Below, piece by piece: positions 1-6,153 of a DNA stretch of 6,379 bases. Every line of letters begins with the position of its first letter. Positions within the stretch are counted from its first letter, which is position 1. The notes below the pieces were generated by a model that had not been told where the DNA came from, did no database searches, and worked only from the letters and a program-made list of their open reading frames with translations. Source of the stretch: Eubacteriaceae bacterium (GTDB lineage Bacteria; Bacillota; Clostridia; Eubacteriales; UBA1433); assembly GCA_012797825.1 (NCBI GenBank), contig JAAZOI010000250.1, forward strand, positions 1-6,379, in the 5' to 3' direction. Both the position numbers and the translations under genes were made by a program.

Positions 1-264
1 ATTCTGTTTATTGTTCAATATATATGTATCGAGCTGGATTGTATCAGCGATTTTCTGCCGGATATTAATGTGCTTTATAAAAGGATACTGCCCTTGTATT
101 CTATTTGATATCACATTAATTTCTTCATCGCTGTATTTCTTTTCGGGCTCAATATAAAATACAGCGTCGTTTTCTTTAGACATCTGTATTTGTGACACAA
201 TACATTTATCTGCATTGTTTATATCTGATATGTCGATTAATTCCGATAGATATTTTCCTTTCAT
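1..264 (-). CDS. polC: Probable PolC-type DNA polymerase III alpha subunit, N-terminal fragment
   Basis: This is an open frame of 88 codons that runs off the left edge of the window. It begins MKGKYLSELIDI. The start ATG (264-262) overlaps the ispG stop TGA as ATGA, and an AGGGC Shine-Dalgarno-like stretch (274-270) lies five bases upstream. PolC is the replicative polymerase of Firmicutes. Only its poorly conserved N-terminal domain would lie here; the OB-fold, proofreading exonuclease, PHP and polymerase domains are outside the window. The visible part shows alternating strands and a helix (CIVSQIQM, AVFYIEPEKKYSDEEI, YPFIKHINI), the pattern I know from PolC N-termini. The call rests on that weak resemblance and on position: polC commonly follows ispG in Clostridia. 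No catalytic residue can be seen. The coding frame is secure; the identity is probable, not proven. Confidence 0.7.
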   Translation of the reverse strand, partial: MKGKYLSELIDISDINNADKCIVSQIQMSKENDAVFYIEPEKKYSDEEINVISNRIQGQYPFIKHINIRQKIADTIQLDTYILNNKQN

Positions 265-1340
265 ATTTTGCCCTGCTCATTTATAATATCGTTAAGTCTT
301 TCTAAAAGTATCTCAACCGCTTCATTTTCTTTAACGGTTTTTACTATTTCACCTTTTTCAAACATTACGGCGTTATTTTTGCCGAACGCAAGCCCGATGT
401 CGGCTTCTCTTGCTTCACCCGGTCCGTTTACGGCGCATCCCATAACCGCAACTTTTGCGTACTTATTTATATTCTTTGTTTTTTCTCTTACTTCTTTAGC
501 GTAAGATATCACATTTGTCTGACATCTGCCGCAAGTAGGGCATGATATTACTTCTATTCCTGTTTTTTGTATTCCAAGAAAATTAAGCAGATTTCTGCCC
601 GCCCTTACTTCTTCTATAGGATCGTCACTTAAAGATATGCGAATAGTATCTCCTATTCCGTTTAGCAGCAATGCTCCTACTCCCGCTGAGGATTTTATTA
701 TTCCGTCAATATAAGTGCCTGCCTCGGTAACTCCTAAATGCAAAGGATAATCACAGTTACGGCTAAAAAGCATGTTTGAGAAATATGTAGAATACACGTC
801 GGATGACTTTATAGAAATTACAAGGTCAGTAAATTTTTCCGCTTCGGCAAACTCGACATAACGCACAGCCTCTTCATATAGAGCGTCAGGTGTCGGCGAG
901 CCGTATTTTTCAAGCAAATCTTTCGATATCGACCCCGAATTAACCCCTATTCTTACTGCCCGTCCATATTTTTTAGCCGCCTTTAAAACTTCCGCAGCTT
1001 TTTTATATCCGCCGATATTGCCCGGGTTAATGCGCACTTTATCGGCTCCTGATTCAAGGCATTTTATCGCCAGTCTATAATCGAAATGAATGTCGGCAAC
1101 AAGGGGTATTTTAATGCGGCTTTTTATCTCGCTTACCGCACCCGCTGAAGCCGCATCCGGTATGGCAACACGGATAATATCGCATGCCGCATCCTGTAAT
1201 TTTATTATCTGAGCAACAGTCGCTTTCACATCTGAAGTTTTAGTTTTTGTCATAGACTGAACGGCGATGTTATTTTCACCGCCGATATATAAATTGCCGA
1301 TTTTTACTTCTTGTGTTTTTTTTCTTATTATTTTATCCAT
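261..1340 (-). CDS. ispG: 4-hydroxy-3-methylbut-2-en-1-yl diphosphate synthase (IspG/GcpE)
   Basis: IspG is the [4Fe-4S] enzyme of the MEP isoprenoid pathway. It reductively opens methylerythritol cyclodiphosphate to HMBPP in the cytoplasm. The 359-residue length matches the short bacterial form, a TIM barrel followed by an iron-sulfur domain, without the plant-type insert. Family motifs are clear: KIGNLYIGG (13-21), VQSMTKTKT (28-36), VADIHFDYRLA (81-91), KVRINPGNIG (101-110), RIGVNSGS (130-137), and the cluster-binding CPTCGRCQ (267-274) with GCAVNGPGEA (301-310). By homology the cluster ligands are Cys267, Cys270, Cys302 and Glu309. The start is the first ATG, which gives the usual short N-terminus. 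Its Shine-Dalgarno is weak, and the rseP stop lies only 10 bases upstream, so translation may be coupled. The stop overlaps the next gene's ATG. Confidence 0.97.
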   Translation of the reverse strand: MDKIIRKKTQEVKIGNLYIGGENNIAVQSMTKTKTSDVKATVAQIIKLQDAACDIIRVAIPDAASAGAVSEIKSRIKIPLVADIHFDYRLAIKCLESGADKVRINPGNIGGYKKAAEVLKAAKKYGRAVRIGVNSGSISKDLLEKYGSPTPDALYEEAVRYVEFAEAEKFTDLVISIKSSDVYSTYFSNMLFSRNCDYPLHLGVTEAGTYIDGIIKSSAGVGALLLNGIGDTIRISLSDDPIEEVRAGRNLLNFLGIQKTGIEVISCPTCGRCQTNVISYAKEVREKTKNINKYAKVAVMGCAVNGPGEAREADIGLAFGKNNAVMFEKGEIVKTVKENEAVEILLERLNDIINEQGKI

Positions 1341-1350
1341 TATTTAACCG

Positions 1351-2397
1351 TTAAAAGAATCTGTTAATATCGTTAAAAGCAATTACAACTGCAAGCAGTA
1401 TCATAAGCGCAAAGCCTATGAAGTGAAAAACATTTTCTCTTTCTCTTTTTATCGGAGAACCTTTTATTAATTCAACCAAAAGTAAAAATACTCTGCTTCC
1501 GTCAAGGGCAGGTATAGGAAGCATGTTTATTACACCCAGACTCATGCTAATAGCCCCCGTTATCTGTAGTACTGAAGCTATACGCTGCGCTATTGTATTC
1601 CCATAAGTTGCGCTTTCACTGACAATTTTCACTACTCCTATCGGTCCTGTAAAAGCGTCCAGTCCGATAACGCCTCTTATCAAAGAAATAAGAGTTGAAA
1701 ATATAAGCGTAATATAAAGCCATATAAGTGATGCCGCTTTAGAAAGAGCGGTAAAAATATTTTTTGAATATGCGGCTTTTACCCCGATAATATAACGCTC
1801 GCCGCTTTCATCTTTTACATAAGTTGGTTTTATGTTTAAAGTAATTTTTTCACCTGTGCTTTGCCTGAATATTTGCACATTTACAGTGCCCTGACCGCTG
1901 TAATTTTTCAGCGCTGCGCTTATATCCTCCCATTTATCTATGCTTGTGTTATCTATCATAAGCACTTTGTCTCCAGCTTGCATTCCGGAAGACAAAGCTG
2001 GTGACGTATCGGTAAAGCCGCCTATTGAAGTTGTTGGCATTCCAACTATTAAAAGCGCTATAGCGAAAGCAATATATGCCGTAAATATGTTCATAATAGA
2101 ACCCGCCGAAAAAATAAAAGCGCGTGCTAATTTGGATTTATTTATAATGCTGTCGTCTCTTTCTTCATCATCGTCAGTCTCTCCGACTATTTTACAGTAT
2201 CCTCCTATAGGTAGGGCGCGCAAAGAAAATAATGTATTCCTGCCCTGTTTTTTAAAAATAACAGGACCCATTCCTATCGCGAATTCAGTTACTCCCACTT
2301 TGCATAATCTAGCCGATATATAATGTCCCGCTTCATGAACGGCAATAAGCACGCCGAATATGAATAGGGATAATAACACAGTCCAAAAATTTACCAA
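1351..2397 (-). CDS. rseP: RseP/RasP-type site-2 intramembrane zinc metalloprotease
   Basis: This is a membrane-embedded S2P-family (M50) protease that cuts transmembrane substrates. In relatives these are anti-sigma factors, cell-division proteins and leftover signal peptides; the substrates here are unknown. At 348 residues it has normal length. The first membrane segment carries the zinc motif HEAGH (21-25). A membrane segment follows at about 96-118, then one PDZ domain at about 125-190 (SPALSSGMQAGDKVLMID), further hydrophobic segments near 222-242 and 281-296, the zinc-ligand motif NMLPIPALDG (291-300, Asp299), and a C-terminal segment at about 325-343. The start is TTG, placed five bases after a perfect GGAGG. 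The nearest in-frame alternative, a GTG at codon 7, lies farther from that site. Two motif positions differ from the usual: AGS-IMN at 98-103 rather than AGP, and LDGS rather than LDGG. Both zinc motifs are intact, so it should be active. Confidence 0.95.
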   Translation of the reverse strand: MVNFWTVLLSLFIFGVLIAVHEAGHYISARLCKVGVTEFAIGMGPVIFKKQGRNTLFSLRALPIGGYCKIVGETDDDEERDDSIINKSKLARAFIFSAGSIMNIFTAYIAFAIALLIVGMPTTSIGGFTDTSPALSSGMQAGDKVLMIDNTSIDKWEDISAALKNYSGQGTVNVQIFRQSTGEKITLNIKPTYVKDESGERYIIGVKAAYSKNIFTALSKAASLIWLYITLIFSTLISLIRGVIGLDAFTGPIGVVKIVSESATYGNTIAQRIASVLQITGAISMSLGVINMLPIPALDGSRVFLLLVELIKGSPIKRERENVFHFIGFALMILLAVVIAFNDINRFF

Positions 2398-2410
2398 TAT
2401 TTCCTCCTTT
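2398..2410 (-). promoter_or_regulatory. Strong ribosome binding site that fixes the TTG start of rseP
   Basis: The minus strand reads AAAGGAGGAAATA directly before TTG. GGAGG occupies 2407-2403, five bases from the start codon, which is near-ideal spacing. The site overlaps the cdsA stop codon TAA (2411-2409), so translation of the two genes is probably coupled. No in-frame ATG lies between this site and the HEAGH codons, which supports TTG as the true start. Confidence 0.85.
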
Positions 2411-3200
2411 ATGCAAGTAATGCATAAAAATATATTACAGGTATTACAAATAATATGCTGTCTATTCTGTCTAATATACCACCATGACCGGGAATTAAAC
2501 TGCTGAAATCTTTTTTATTGAAATTTCTTTTAAACAGCGACGCGCTTAAATCGCCGAACTGCCCGAAAACGCTTGCAACCGCACCTGCCAGAGCATACTG
2601 CCAAACAGGATTATACATATTAAAGAATTTGGCAAACACAACCCCGCAAAGAGTTGCCCCGACAATGCCTCCGATAAAGCCCGCTATCGCCCCTTCTACG
2701 CTTTTTTTGGGGCTGACGGCAGGGCACAGTTTTCTTTTCCCGAATTTAATTCCGAATAAATATGCCGATGTGTCGGTAAAGGTTGAAATAATAAATACCA
2801 TCCATATTAATAAACTGCCGTTTTGCAGTGAAAATAACCCCACAGCAAGCCCGAGAGGTATGGGAATGTAGAAAAGGGCGAATATCTGAAATATAATATC
2901 GTTTATGCCGTATTGTCTCATTATTATGTTGTAAATAAAAATAATCATAAATGATAACGATGCAATGTATGCGAACGCTGTCTGGAAATACCCTATGCAA
3001 ATTAATATCAGGTTTCCAATAAGTAAACTGTATATTATATCGAGAAATTTATTTTTGCGTTGGAAAAATAAATTCAGATATTCATATATTGCAAAAGAGC
3101 ATGCTATGCAAGCCAAAACCGCAAACGCAGCCTTTCCTATAATTAAAGCCGCAAATAAAAGTATCAATATAACTATCGATGCTACAACTCTCGTTCTCAT
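2409..3200 (-). CDS. cdsA: Phosphatidate cytidylyltransferase (CDP-diacylglycerol synthase)
   Basis: CdsA is an integral membrane enzyme that joins CTP and phosphatidic acid to give CDP-diacylglycerol, the precursor of bacterial phospholipids. The 263-residue protein is hydrophobic almost throughout, with about seven or eight predicted membrane segments, in line with the family. The CTP-transferase signature lies near the C-terminus at about 221-247: S-x-x-K-R, then KKD, then PGHGGILDRID with the catalytic acidic residues. Other family motifs are FTDTSAYLFGIKFGKRKL (141-158), SPKKSVEGAIAGF (163-175) and GQFGDL (213-218). Its ATG directly abuts the uppS stop. A GGAGG Shine-Dalgarno lies inside the last uppS codons (3218-3214), about 13 bases from the start, so the two genes should be translated together. 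In many Clostridia and in Bacillus dxr would come next; here rseP does. Confidence 0.96.
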   Translation of the reverse strand: MRTRVVASIVILILLFAALIIGKAAFAVLACIACSFAIYEYLNLFFQRKNKFLDIIYSLLIGNLILICIGYFQTAFAYIASLSFMIIFIYNIIMRQYGINDIIFQIFALFYIPIPLGLAVGLFSLQNGSLLIWMVFIISTFTDTSAYLFGIKFGKRKLCPAVSPKKSVEGAIAGFIGGIVGATLCGVVFAKFFNMYNPVWQYALAGAVASVFGQFGDLSASLFKRNFNKKDFSSLIPGHGGILDRIDSILFVIPVIYFYALLA

Positions 3201-3938
3201 TTACTGGTTAAGTCCTCCGTAGCGTCTGTCCCTATTTTGATAATCGTATATGGCATTGCATAATGTCTCTTTAGTAAAATCAGGCCAATAAACATCCGTA
3301 AACCACAATTCCGCGTAAGAAAGCTGCCAGATTAAAAAATTGCTAAGCCTTTTTTCTCCGCCTGTCCTAATCATCAAATCAGGGTCAGGAATATCTTTTG
3401 TATATAAATGTTCGCTTATTATATCTTCATTAATATCTTCTATTAATAACTCATTTGAGTTTACTTTTTGAATTATTTGTTTGCACGAATTTAAAATATC
3501 AGCTCTTCCGCCGTAATTTATTGCAACATTCATGTTAAGTATATTATTATCTTTTGTTCTTTCCATAGCGTCAACCGCGCATGATTTTGCGCTGCCTGGC
3601 AGATTGTCAATGTCTCCTAAAATTCTGACTTTAACGCCTTTTTTATATAATTTATCAATTTCTTTTATAAAATACTCGGTCATAAGCTTCATCAGTCCGT
3701 CCACTTCGTCTTTTGGTCTCCTCCAGTTTTCGGTTGAAAAAGCGTATAATGTCAAATATTTTATGCCTAAATCCACACAAGACTCAACAATAAGCCTTAC
3801 AGTCTCCATAGCCTGACGATGACCGTAAAGTCGCGGCATATTTCTTTTTTTTGCCCATCTTCCGTTTCCGTCCATAATTACCGCGACATGAGCCGGTATA
3901 TTATTTTTATCAATTAAATCAATATAATTTTTGCTCAT
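3201..3938 (-). CDS. uppS: Isoprenyl transferase, probable undecaprenyl diphosphate synthase
   Basis: This is a cis-prenyltransferase. The family extends farnesyl diphosphate with isopentenyl diphosphate to undecaprenyl diphosphate, the lipid carrier for peptidoglycan and other wall polymers. At 245 residues it is complete and of typical size. The active-site stretch HVAVIMDGNGRWAKKR (17-32) contains the catalytic Asp23. LYAFSTENWRRP (64-75), NYGGRADI (141-148) and PDPDLMIRTGGEKRLSNFL (184-202) are substrate-binding motifs, followed by SYAELWFTDVYWPDF (207-221) near the C-terminus. The ATG is preceded by a modest purine-rich site (AAGAGAG, five-base spacing); no other Met lies upstream of the active site. 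It follows frr after a 129-base gap that may hold its own promoter, and it abuts cdsA. The chain length of the product cannot be read from sequence alone, so UPP is inferred from family and context. Confidence 0.95.
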   Translation of the reverse strand: MSKNYIDLIDKNNIPAHVAVIMDGNGRWAKKRNMPRLYGHRQAMETVRLIVESCVDLGIKYLTLYAFSTENWRRPKDEVDGLMKLMTEYFIKEIDKLYKKGVKVRILGDIDNLPGSAKSCAVDAMERTKDNNILNMNVAINYGGRADILNSCKQIIQKVNSNELLIEDINEDIISEHLYTKDIPDPDLMIRTGGEKRLSNFLIWQLSYAELWFTDVYWPDFTKETLCNAIYDYQNRDRRYGGLNQ

Positions 3939-3966
3939 CTTTACTCTCTTTAAAAAAAATTATTAA

Positions 3967-4030
3967 TACCCGCAATATAAGGACAGTTTTATATAAATCA
4001 ATATATAATACCACATCCTCTAAGCGGGCA
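3967..4030 (-). repeat. Long-loop inverted repeat in the frr-uppS gap, possible RNA hairpin
   Basis: Read on the minus strand, TGCCCGC (4030-4024) can pair with GCGGGTA (3973-3967), with one G-U pair. Inside this, AGGA (4019-4016) can pair with TCCT (3983-3980), and TTATATA (4008-4002) with TATATAA (3995-3989) around a six-base loop. Seven bases past the outer stem comes a run of eight T (3959-3952). It is not a classic terminator, because the stem is long-looped and the T run is offset. It could be a weak attenuator, a leader structure or chance in AT-rich DNA. Confidence 0.3.
3974..4001 (-). promoter_or_regulatory. Candidate promoter 2 upstream of uppS
   Basis: On the minus strand TTGATT (4001-3996) and TATATT (3979-3974) are separated by 16 bases. 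They match the sigma-A consensus at four and five of six positions. Transcription would start near 3967, leaving a leader of about 29 bases before the uppS ATG. The region is very AT-rich, so chance matches are likely. It overlaps the inverted repeat and is an alternative to candidate 1. Confidence 0.35.
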
Positions 4031-4035
4031 GTTAA
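4005..4035 (-). promoter_or_regulatory. Candidate extended -10 promoter 1 upstream of uppS
   Basis: The minus strand carries TGGTATTAT, an extended -10 element (TGn at 4013-4011, TATTAT at 4010-4005). A TTAACT (4035-4030) lies 19 bases upstream as a possible -35, which is longer than ideal, but extended -10 promoters tolerate a weak -35. It would start transcription near 3998 and serve uppS, cdsA, rseP, ispG and polC. Support is by consensus match only. Confidence 0.35.
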
Positions 4036-4067
4036 TTTGCACACCCTTAATTTATTATAAAGGCAGA

Positions 4068-4625
4068 TTATATTTCCATTATTTCTTTTTCTTTTAATTT
4101 TACTATATCATCAATTTTTTTAATCTTATTGTCAGTTATTTTTTGTAAAGATTCTTCGCCGTTTTTGCAGTCATCCTCAGTTATTTTACTGCTTTTCTGT
4201 TCTGCCTTAAGTTCTTCGATAGCAGTTCTTCTGATGTTTCTTATTGCGACTTTTGCGTTTTCGCCTTCTTTTTTAGACAGCTTAACTAAATCTTTTCTTC
4301 TCTCTTCTGTAAGCTGAGGAACAACGAGACGAATAATTCTTCCGTCATTGCCGGGGTTAATTCCTATATCTGAGGCAAGTATAGCTTTTTCTATTATAGG
4401 AATTGTTTTGCTGTCCCAAGGCTGGATAACAATCATCCTCGGTTCCGGAGCCGATATTGAAGCCATCTGAGTTATCGGCGTCGGCGTTCCGTAATAATCG
4501 GCCGATATTCTGTCAAGCATTTTCGGGTTCGCTCTTCCCGCCCTTATCGTATTAAGCTTCGCTTTTAAAACGTCTATAGCTTTTTCCATTTTGTCTTCTG
4601 CTTTTTTTTCAATATCTTTAACCAT
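4068..4625 (-). CDS. frr: Ribosome recycling factor
   Basis: RRF works with EF-G after termination to split the 70S ribosome and free mRNA and tRNA. The 185-residue length is exactly the family norm. The two domains are visible: a three-helix bundle made from the N-terminal and C-terminal parts, and a small beta domain inserted at about 31-105. Conserved stretches are TIRAGRANPKMLD (26-38), YYGTPTPITQMASIS (44-58), the beta-domain run PRMIVIQPWD (62-71), NPGNDGRIIRL (90-100), PQLTEERRKDL (103-113) and VAIRNIRR (126-133), whose arginines contact rRNA in known RRFs. The start ATG is three bases beyond the pyrH stop. Its Shine-Dalgarno (AAGGAG) is embedded in the last codons of pyrH about 11 bases upstream, so pyrH and frr should be co-transcribed and coupled. 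Confidence 0.98.
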   Translation of the reverse strand: MVKDIEKKAEDKMEKAIDVLKAKLNTIRAGRANPKMLDRISADYYGTPTPITQMASISAPEPRMIVIQPWDSKTIPIIEKAILASDIGINPGNDGRIIRLVVPQLTEERRKDLVKLSKKEGENAKVAIRNIRRTAIEELKAEQKSSKITEDDCKNGEESLQKITDNKIKKIDDIVKLKEKEIMEI

Positions 4626-4628
4626 ATA

Positions 4629-5351
4629 TCAATTTTCTCCTTTTATAATAGTTCCTATTTTTTCGCCGCATACAGCTTTTTGAATATTCCCGAACGGGCT
4701 TAAACCAAATATATGAATAGGGATGTTATTATCCATGCATAATGATACAGCTGTTGAATCTATTACTTTAAGTCCTTTGTCTAAAACGTCAATATAATTT
4801 AGTTCACAGAACATTGTAGCCGATGAATTTTTGTTAGGGTCGCAATCGTATACTCCGTCAACATTTTTTGCAGAAAGTATAACGTCCGCTTCCATTTCCG
4901 CCGCGCGAAGCGCAGCCGCACTGTCTGTCGTAAAATACGGATTGCCGGTTCCGAATCCGAATATAACTACTCTTCCTTTATTTAAATGACTTATGGCTTT
5001 ACGCCTTATATATGGCTCGGCAAGTTCTTTCATCTCAATTGCAGTCTGAACTCTTACGTCTACTCCGAGCTGTTCAAGCCCGTCCTGAAGCGCCATTGCA
5101 TTTATCACCGTTGCAAGCATCCCCATATAATCAGCGTTTACTCTGTCCATTCCCACGCCGCTTCTGCCCCTCCAAATGTTTCCGCCTCCCACAACTATGC
5201 AAACCTGAACACCCATATTGACAACTTCTTTAATATCCTGGCATATTGATTTTATTGTATCCCAATCAAGCCCGAATCCTTTTGCACCCGACAGAGCCTC
5301 ACCGCTCATTTTTATTACAATTCTTTTGTATATCGGCATAGCCTTACCCAT
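4629..5351 (-). CDS. pyrH: UMP kinase (hexameric, PyrH type)
   Basis: PyrH phosphorylates UMP to UDP with ATP and is the entry to UTP and CTP; bacterial enzymes are hexamers, usually activated by GTP and inhibited by UTP. The 240-residue length is standard for this amino-acid-kinase-fold family. Motifs: IKMSGEAL (13-20, phosphate-binding lysine; KLSGEAL is the more usual form), VVGGGNIWRG (53-62), the UMP-binding DYMGMLATVINAMALQD (74-90), FGFGTGNPYFTTDSAAALRA (131-150) and AKNVDGVYDCDP (161-172). The first ATG is chosen because AAGGGAG (5368-5362) lies about ten bases upstream; the internal Met5 would have no well-spaced site. A terminator and a good promoter lie just upstream, so this gene probably opens its own transcript, with frr following three bases after its stop. 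The predicted leader is short (about 27 bases), leaving no room for a pyrimidine-responsive attenuator. Confidence 0.98.
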   Translation of the reverse strand: MGKAMPIYKRIVIKMSGEALSGAKGFGLDWDTIKSICQDIKEVVNMGVQVCIVVGGGNIWRGRSGVGMDRVNADYMGMLATVINAMALQDGLEQLGVDVRVQTAIEMKELAEPYIRRKAISHLNKGRVVIFGFGTGNPYFTTDSAAALRAAEMEADVILSAKNVDGVYDCDPNKNSSATMFCELNYIDVLDKGLKVIDSTAVSLCMDNNIPIHIFGLSPFGNIQKAVCGEKIGTIIKGEN

Positions 5352-5384
5352 TAGATTATTGCTCCCTTACATTTTCTGTTTAAT

Positions 5385-5413
5385 ATCATACAACATATTT
5401 AAATTATTTTCAA
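5385..5413 (-). promoter_or_regulatory. Sigma-A-type promoter for pyrH
   Basis: On the minus strand TTGAAA (5413-5408) and TATGAT (5390-5385) are separated by exactly 17 bases, with an AT-rich spacer. The -35 matches TTGACA at five of six positions and the -10 matches TATAAT at five of six. Transcription should begin near 5378, about 27 bases upstream of the pyrH ATG. It sits directly downstream of the tsf terminator, which makes a functional role likely. Confidence 0.75.
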
Positions 5414-5420
5414 ATAATTA

Positions 5421-5451
5421 AAATAAAAAACCAAGCATTTATGCTTGGTTT
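5421..5451 (-). terminator. Intrinsic (rho-independent) terminator after tsf
   Basis: On the minus strand AAACCAAGCA (5451-5442) pairs perfectly with TGCTTGGTTT (5437-5428) around a TAAA loop, giving a ten-base-pair stem. The T-rich run TTTTTTATTT follows (5430-5421). It begins 14 bases past the tsf stop codon and lies in the direction of tsf transcription. The T run on this strand is far better than that on the plus strand. It should end most rpsB-tsf transcripts, although some read-through into pyrH is possible. Confidence 0.88.
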
Positions 5452-5465
5452 AATTGTTGTTTTAA

Positions 5466-6113
5466 TTATTTCATCTGGCTTGCTACTTCTTCAGCAAAAT
5501 TTTCACTGCGTTTTTCAAGTCCTTCGCCCATTTGATAGCGTACAAATCTTCTTATTTTTATATTTTCACCGATTGACGCTATGATTTCTTTTACAACATC
5601 GGTAACAGATTTGTCCTGATCTCTAACAAACGGCTGTTCCATAAGACAAACATCTTTAAAATATTTTTTAAGGCGTCCTTCAACCATTTTTTCTGCTATA
5701 TTCTCAGGTTTGCCTTCATTCATCGCCTGCGCTTTATATATTGCTTTTTCTTTTTCTATAACATCAGCCGGAACATCTTCCGATGTTAAATATAAAGGAT
5801 TCAATGCCGCTATATGAAGTGTTATATCTTTTACGAAATTTTGAAACATATCATTTTTAGCAACAAAATCTGTTTCGCAGTTTACCTCAACAAGTACTCC
5901 AATTTTGCCGCCCATATGAATATATGAAGCAACAATACCTTCGGCCGCAATTCTTGAGCTTTTTTTAGCTGCCGCCGCAAGACCTTTTTCTCTTAAATAT
6001 TCAACAGCTTTATCAATATTTGCGTCTGTTTCCGTAAGGGCTTTTTTGCAGTCCATCATGCCTGCGCCCGTTTTTTCCCTAAGTTCTTTTACTAATTCTG
6101 AAGTTATTTGCAT
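5466..6113 (-). CDS. tsf: Elongation factor Ts
   Basis: EF-Ts is the guanine nucleotide exchange factor for EF-Tu in the cytoplasm. The N-terminal UBA-like domain (about 1-55) contains VKELREKTGAGMMDCKKAL (8-26). The core follows, with VNCETDFVAKND (77-88), whose TDFV loop (81-84) inserts near the EF-Tu nucleotide site. At 215 residues it is the short form common in Clostridia and similar in size to Thermus EF-Ts, rather than the roughly 280-300-residue two-subdomain form of E. coli and Bacillus. The conserved NEGKPENIAEKMVEGR (132-147) and the end of the family (IGENIKIRRF, 181-190) are both present. This is therefore a family variant, not a truncation. AAGGGAG (6130-6124), ten bases upstream, supports the ATG. 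It follows rpsB after 40 bases and is followed by a strong terminator. Confidence 0.97.
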   Translation of the reverse strand: MQITSELVKELREKTGAGMMDCKKALTETDANIDKAVEYLREKGLAAAAKKSSRIAAEGIVASYIHMGGKIGVLVEVNCETDFVAKNDMFQNFVKDITLHIAALNPLYLTSEDVPADVIEKEKAIYKAQAMNEGKPENIAEKMVEGRLKKYFKDVCLMEQPFVRDQDKSVTDVVKEIIASIGENIKIRRFVRYQMGEGLEKRSENFAEEVASQMK

Positions 6114-6153
6114 TCTTTGCCTGCTCCCTTCAACCTTCTATATAAAATTATAT

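Noticed and set aside
268..504. A plus-strand open frame opposite ispG, along with similar plus-strand frames opposite rseP, cdsA, uppS, frr and pyrH.
   Set aside because: All lie antisense to well-recognised genes, show no family motifs, lack convincing ribosome binding sites, and are rich in Ser, Leu and Ile as expected from reading conserved genes backwards.
2746..3000. An 84-codon minus-strand open frame inside cdsA in another frame.
   Set aside because: cdsA is clearly real in the overlapping frame, with its full CTP-transferase signature. The alternative has no recognisable motif.
3963..4016. A 17-codon minus-strand open frame (ATG at 4016, TAA at 3963) in the frr-uppS gap, a possible leader peptide.
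   Set aside because: The AGAGG before the ATG touches the start codon, leaving no spacing for ribosome binding. The composition is mostly Tyr, Ile and Leu from AT-rich repeats, and the frame overlaps the inverted repeat.
5428..5451. Whether the hairpin after tsf is bidirectional and serves a plus-strand transcript.
   Set aside because: The plus-strand side has only an interrupted T run (TTTAATTGTTGTTTT), and no plus-strand gene ends nearby. It is best read as a minus-strand terminator.
5466..6113. Possible truncation of EF-Ts, because 215 residues is shorter than the E. coli and Bacillus proteins.
   Set aside because: The N-terminal, TDFV and C-terminal motifs are all present in order, and the short form is normal in many Clostridia and in Thermus.
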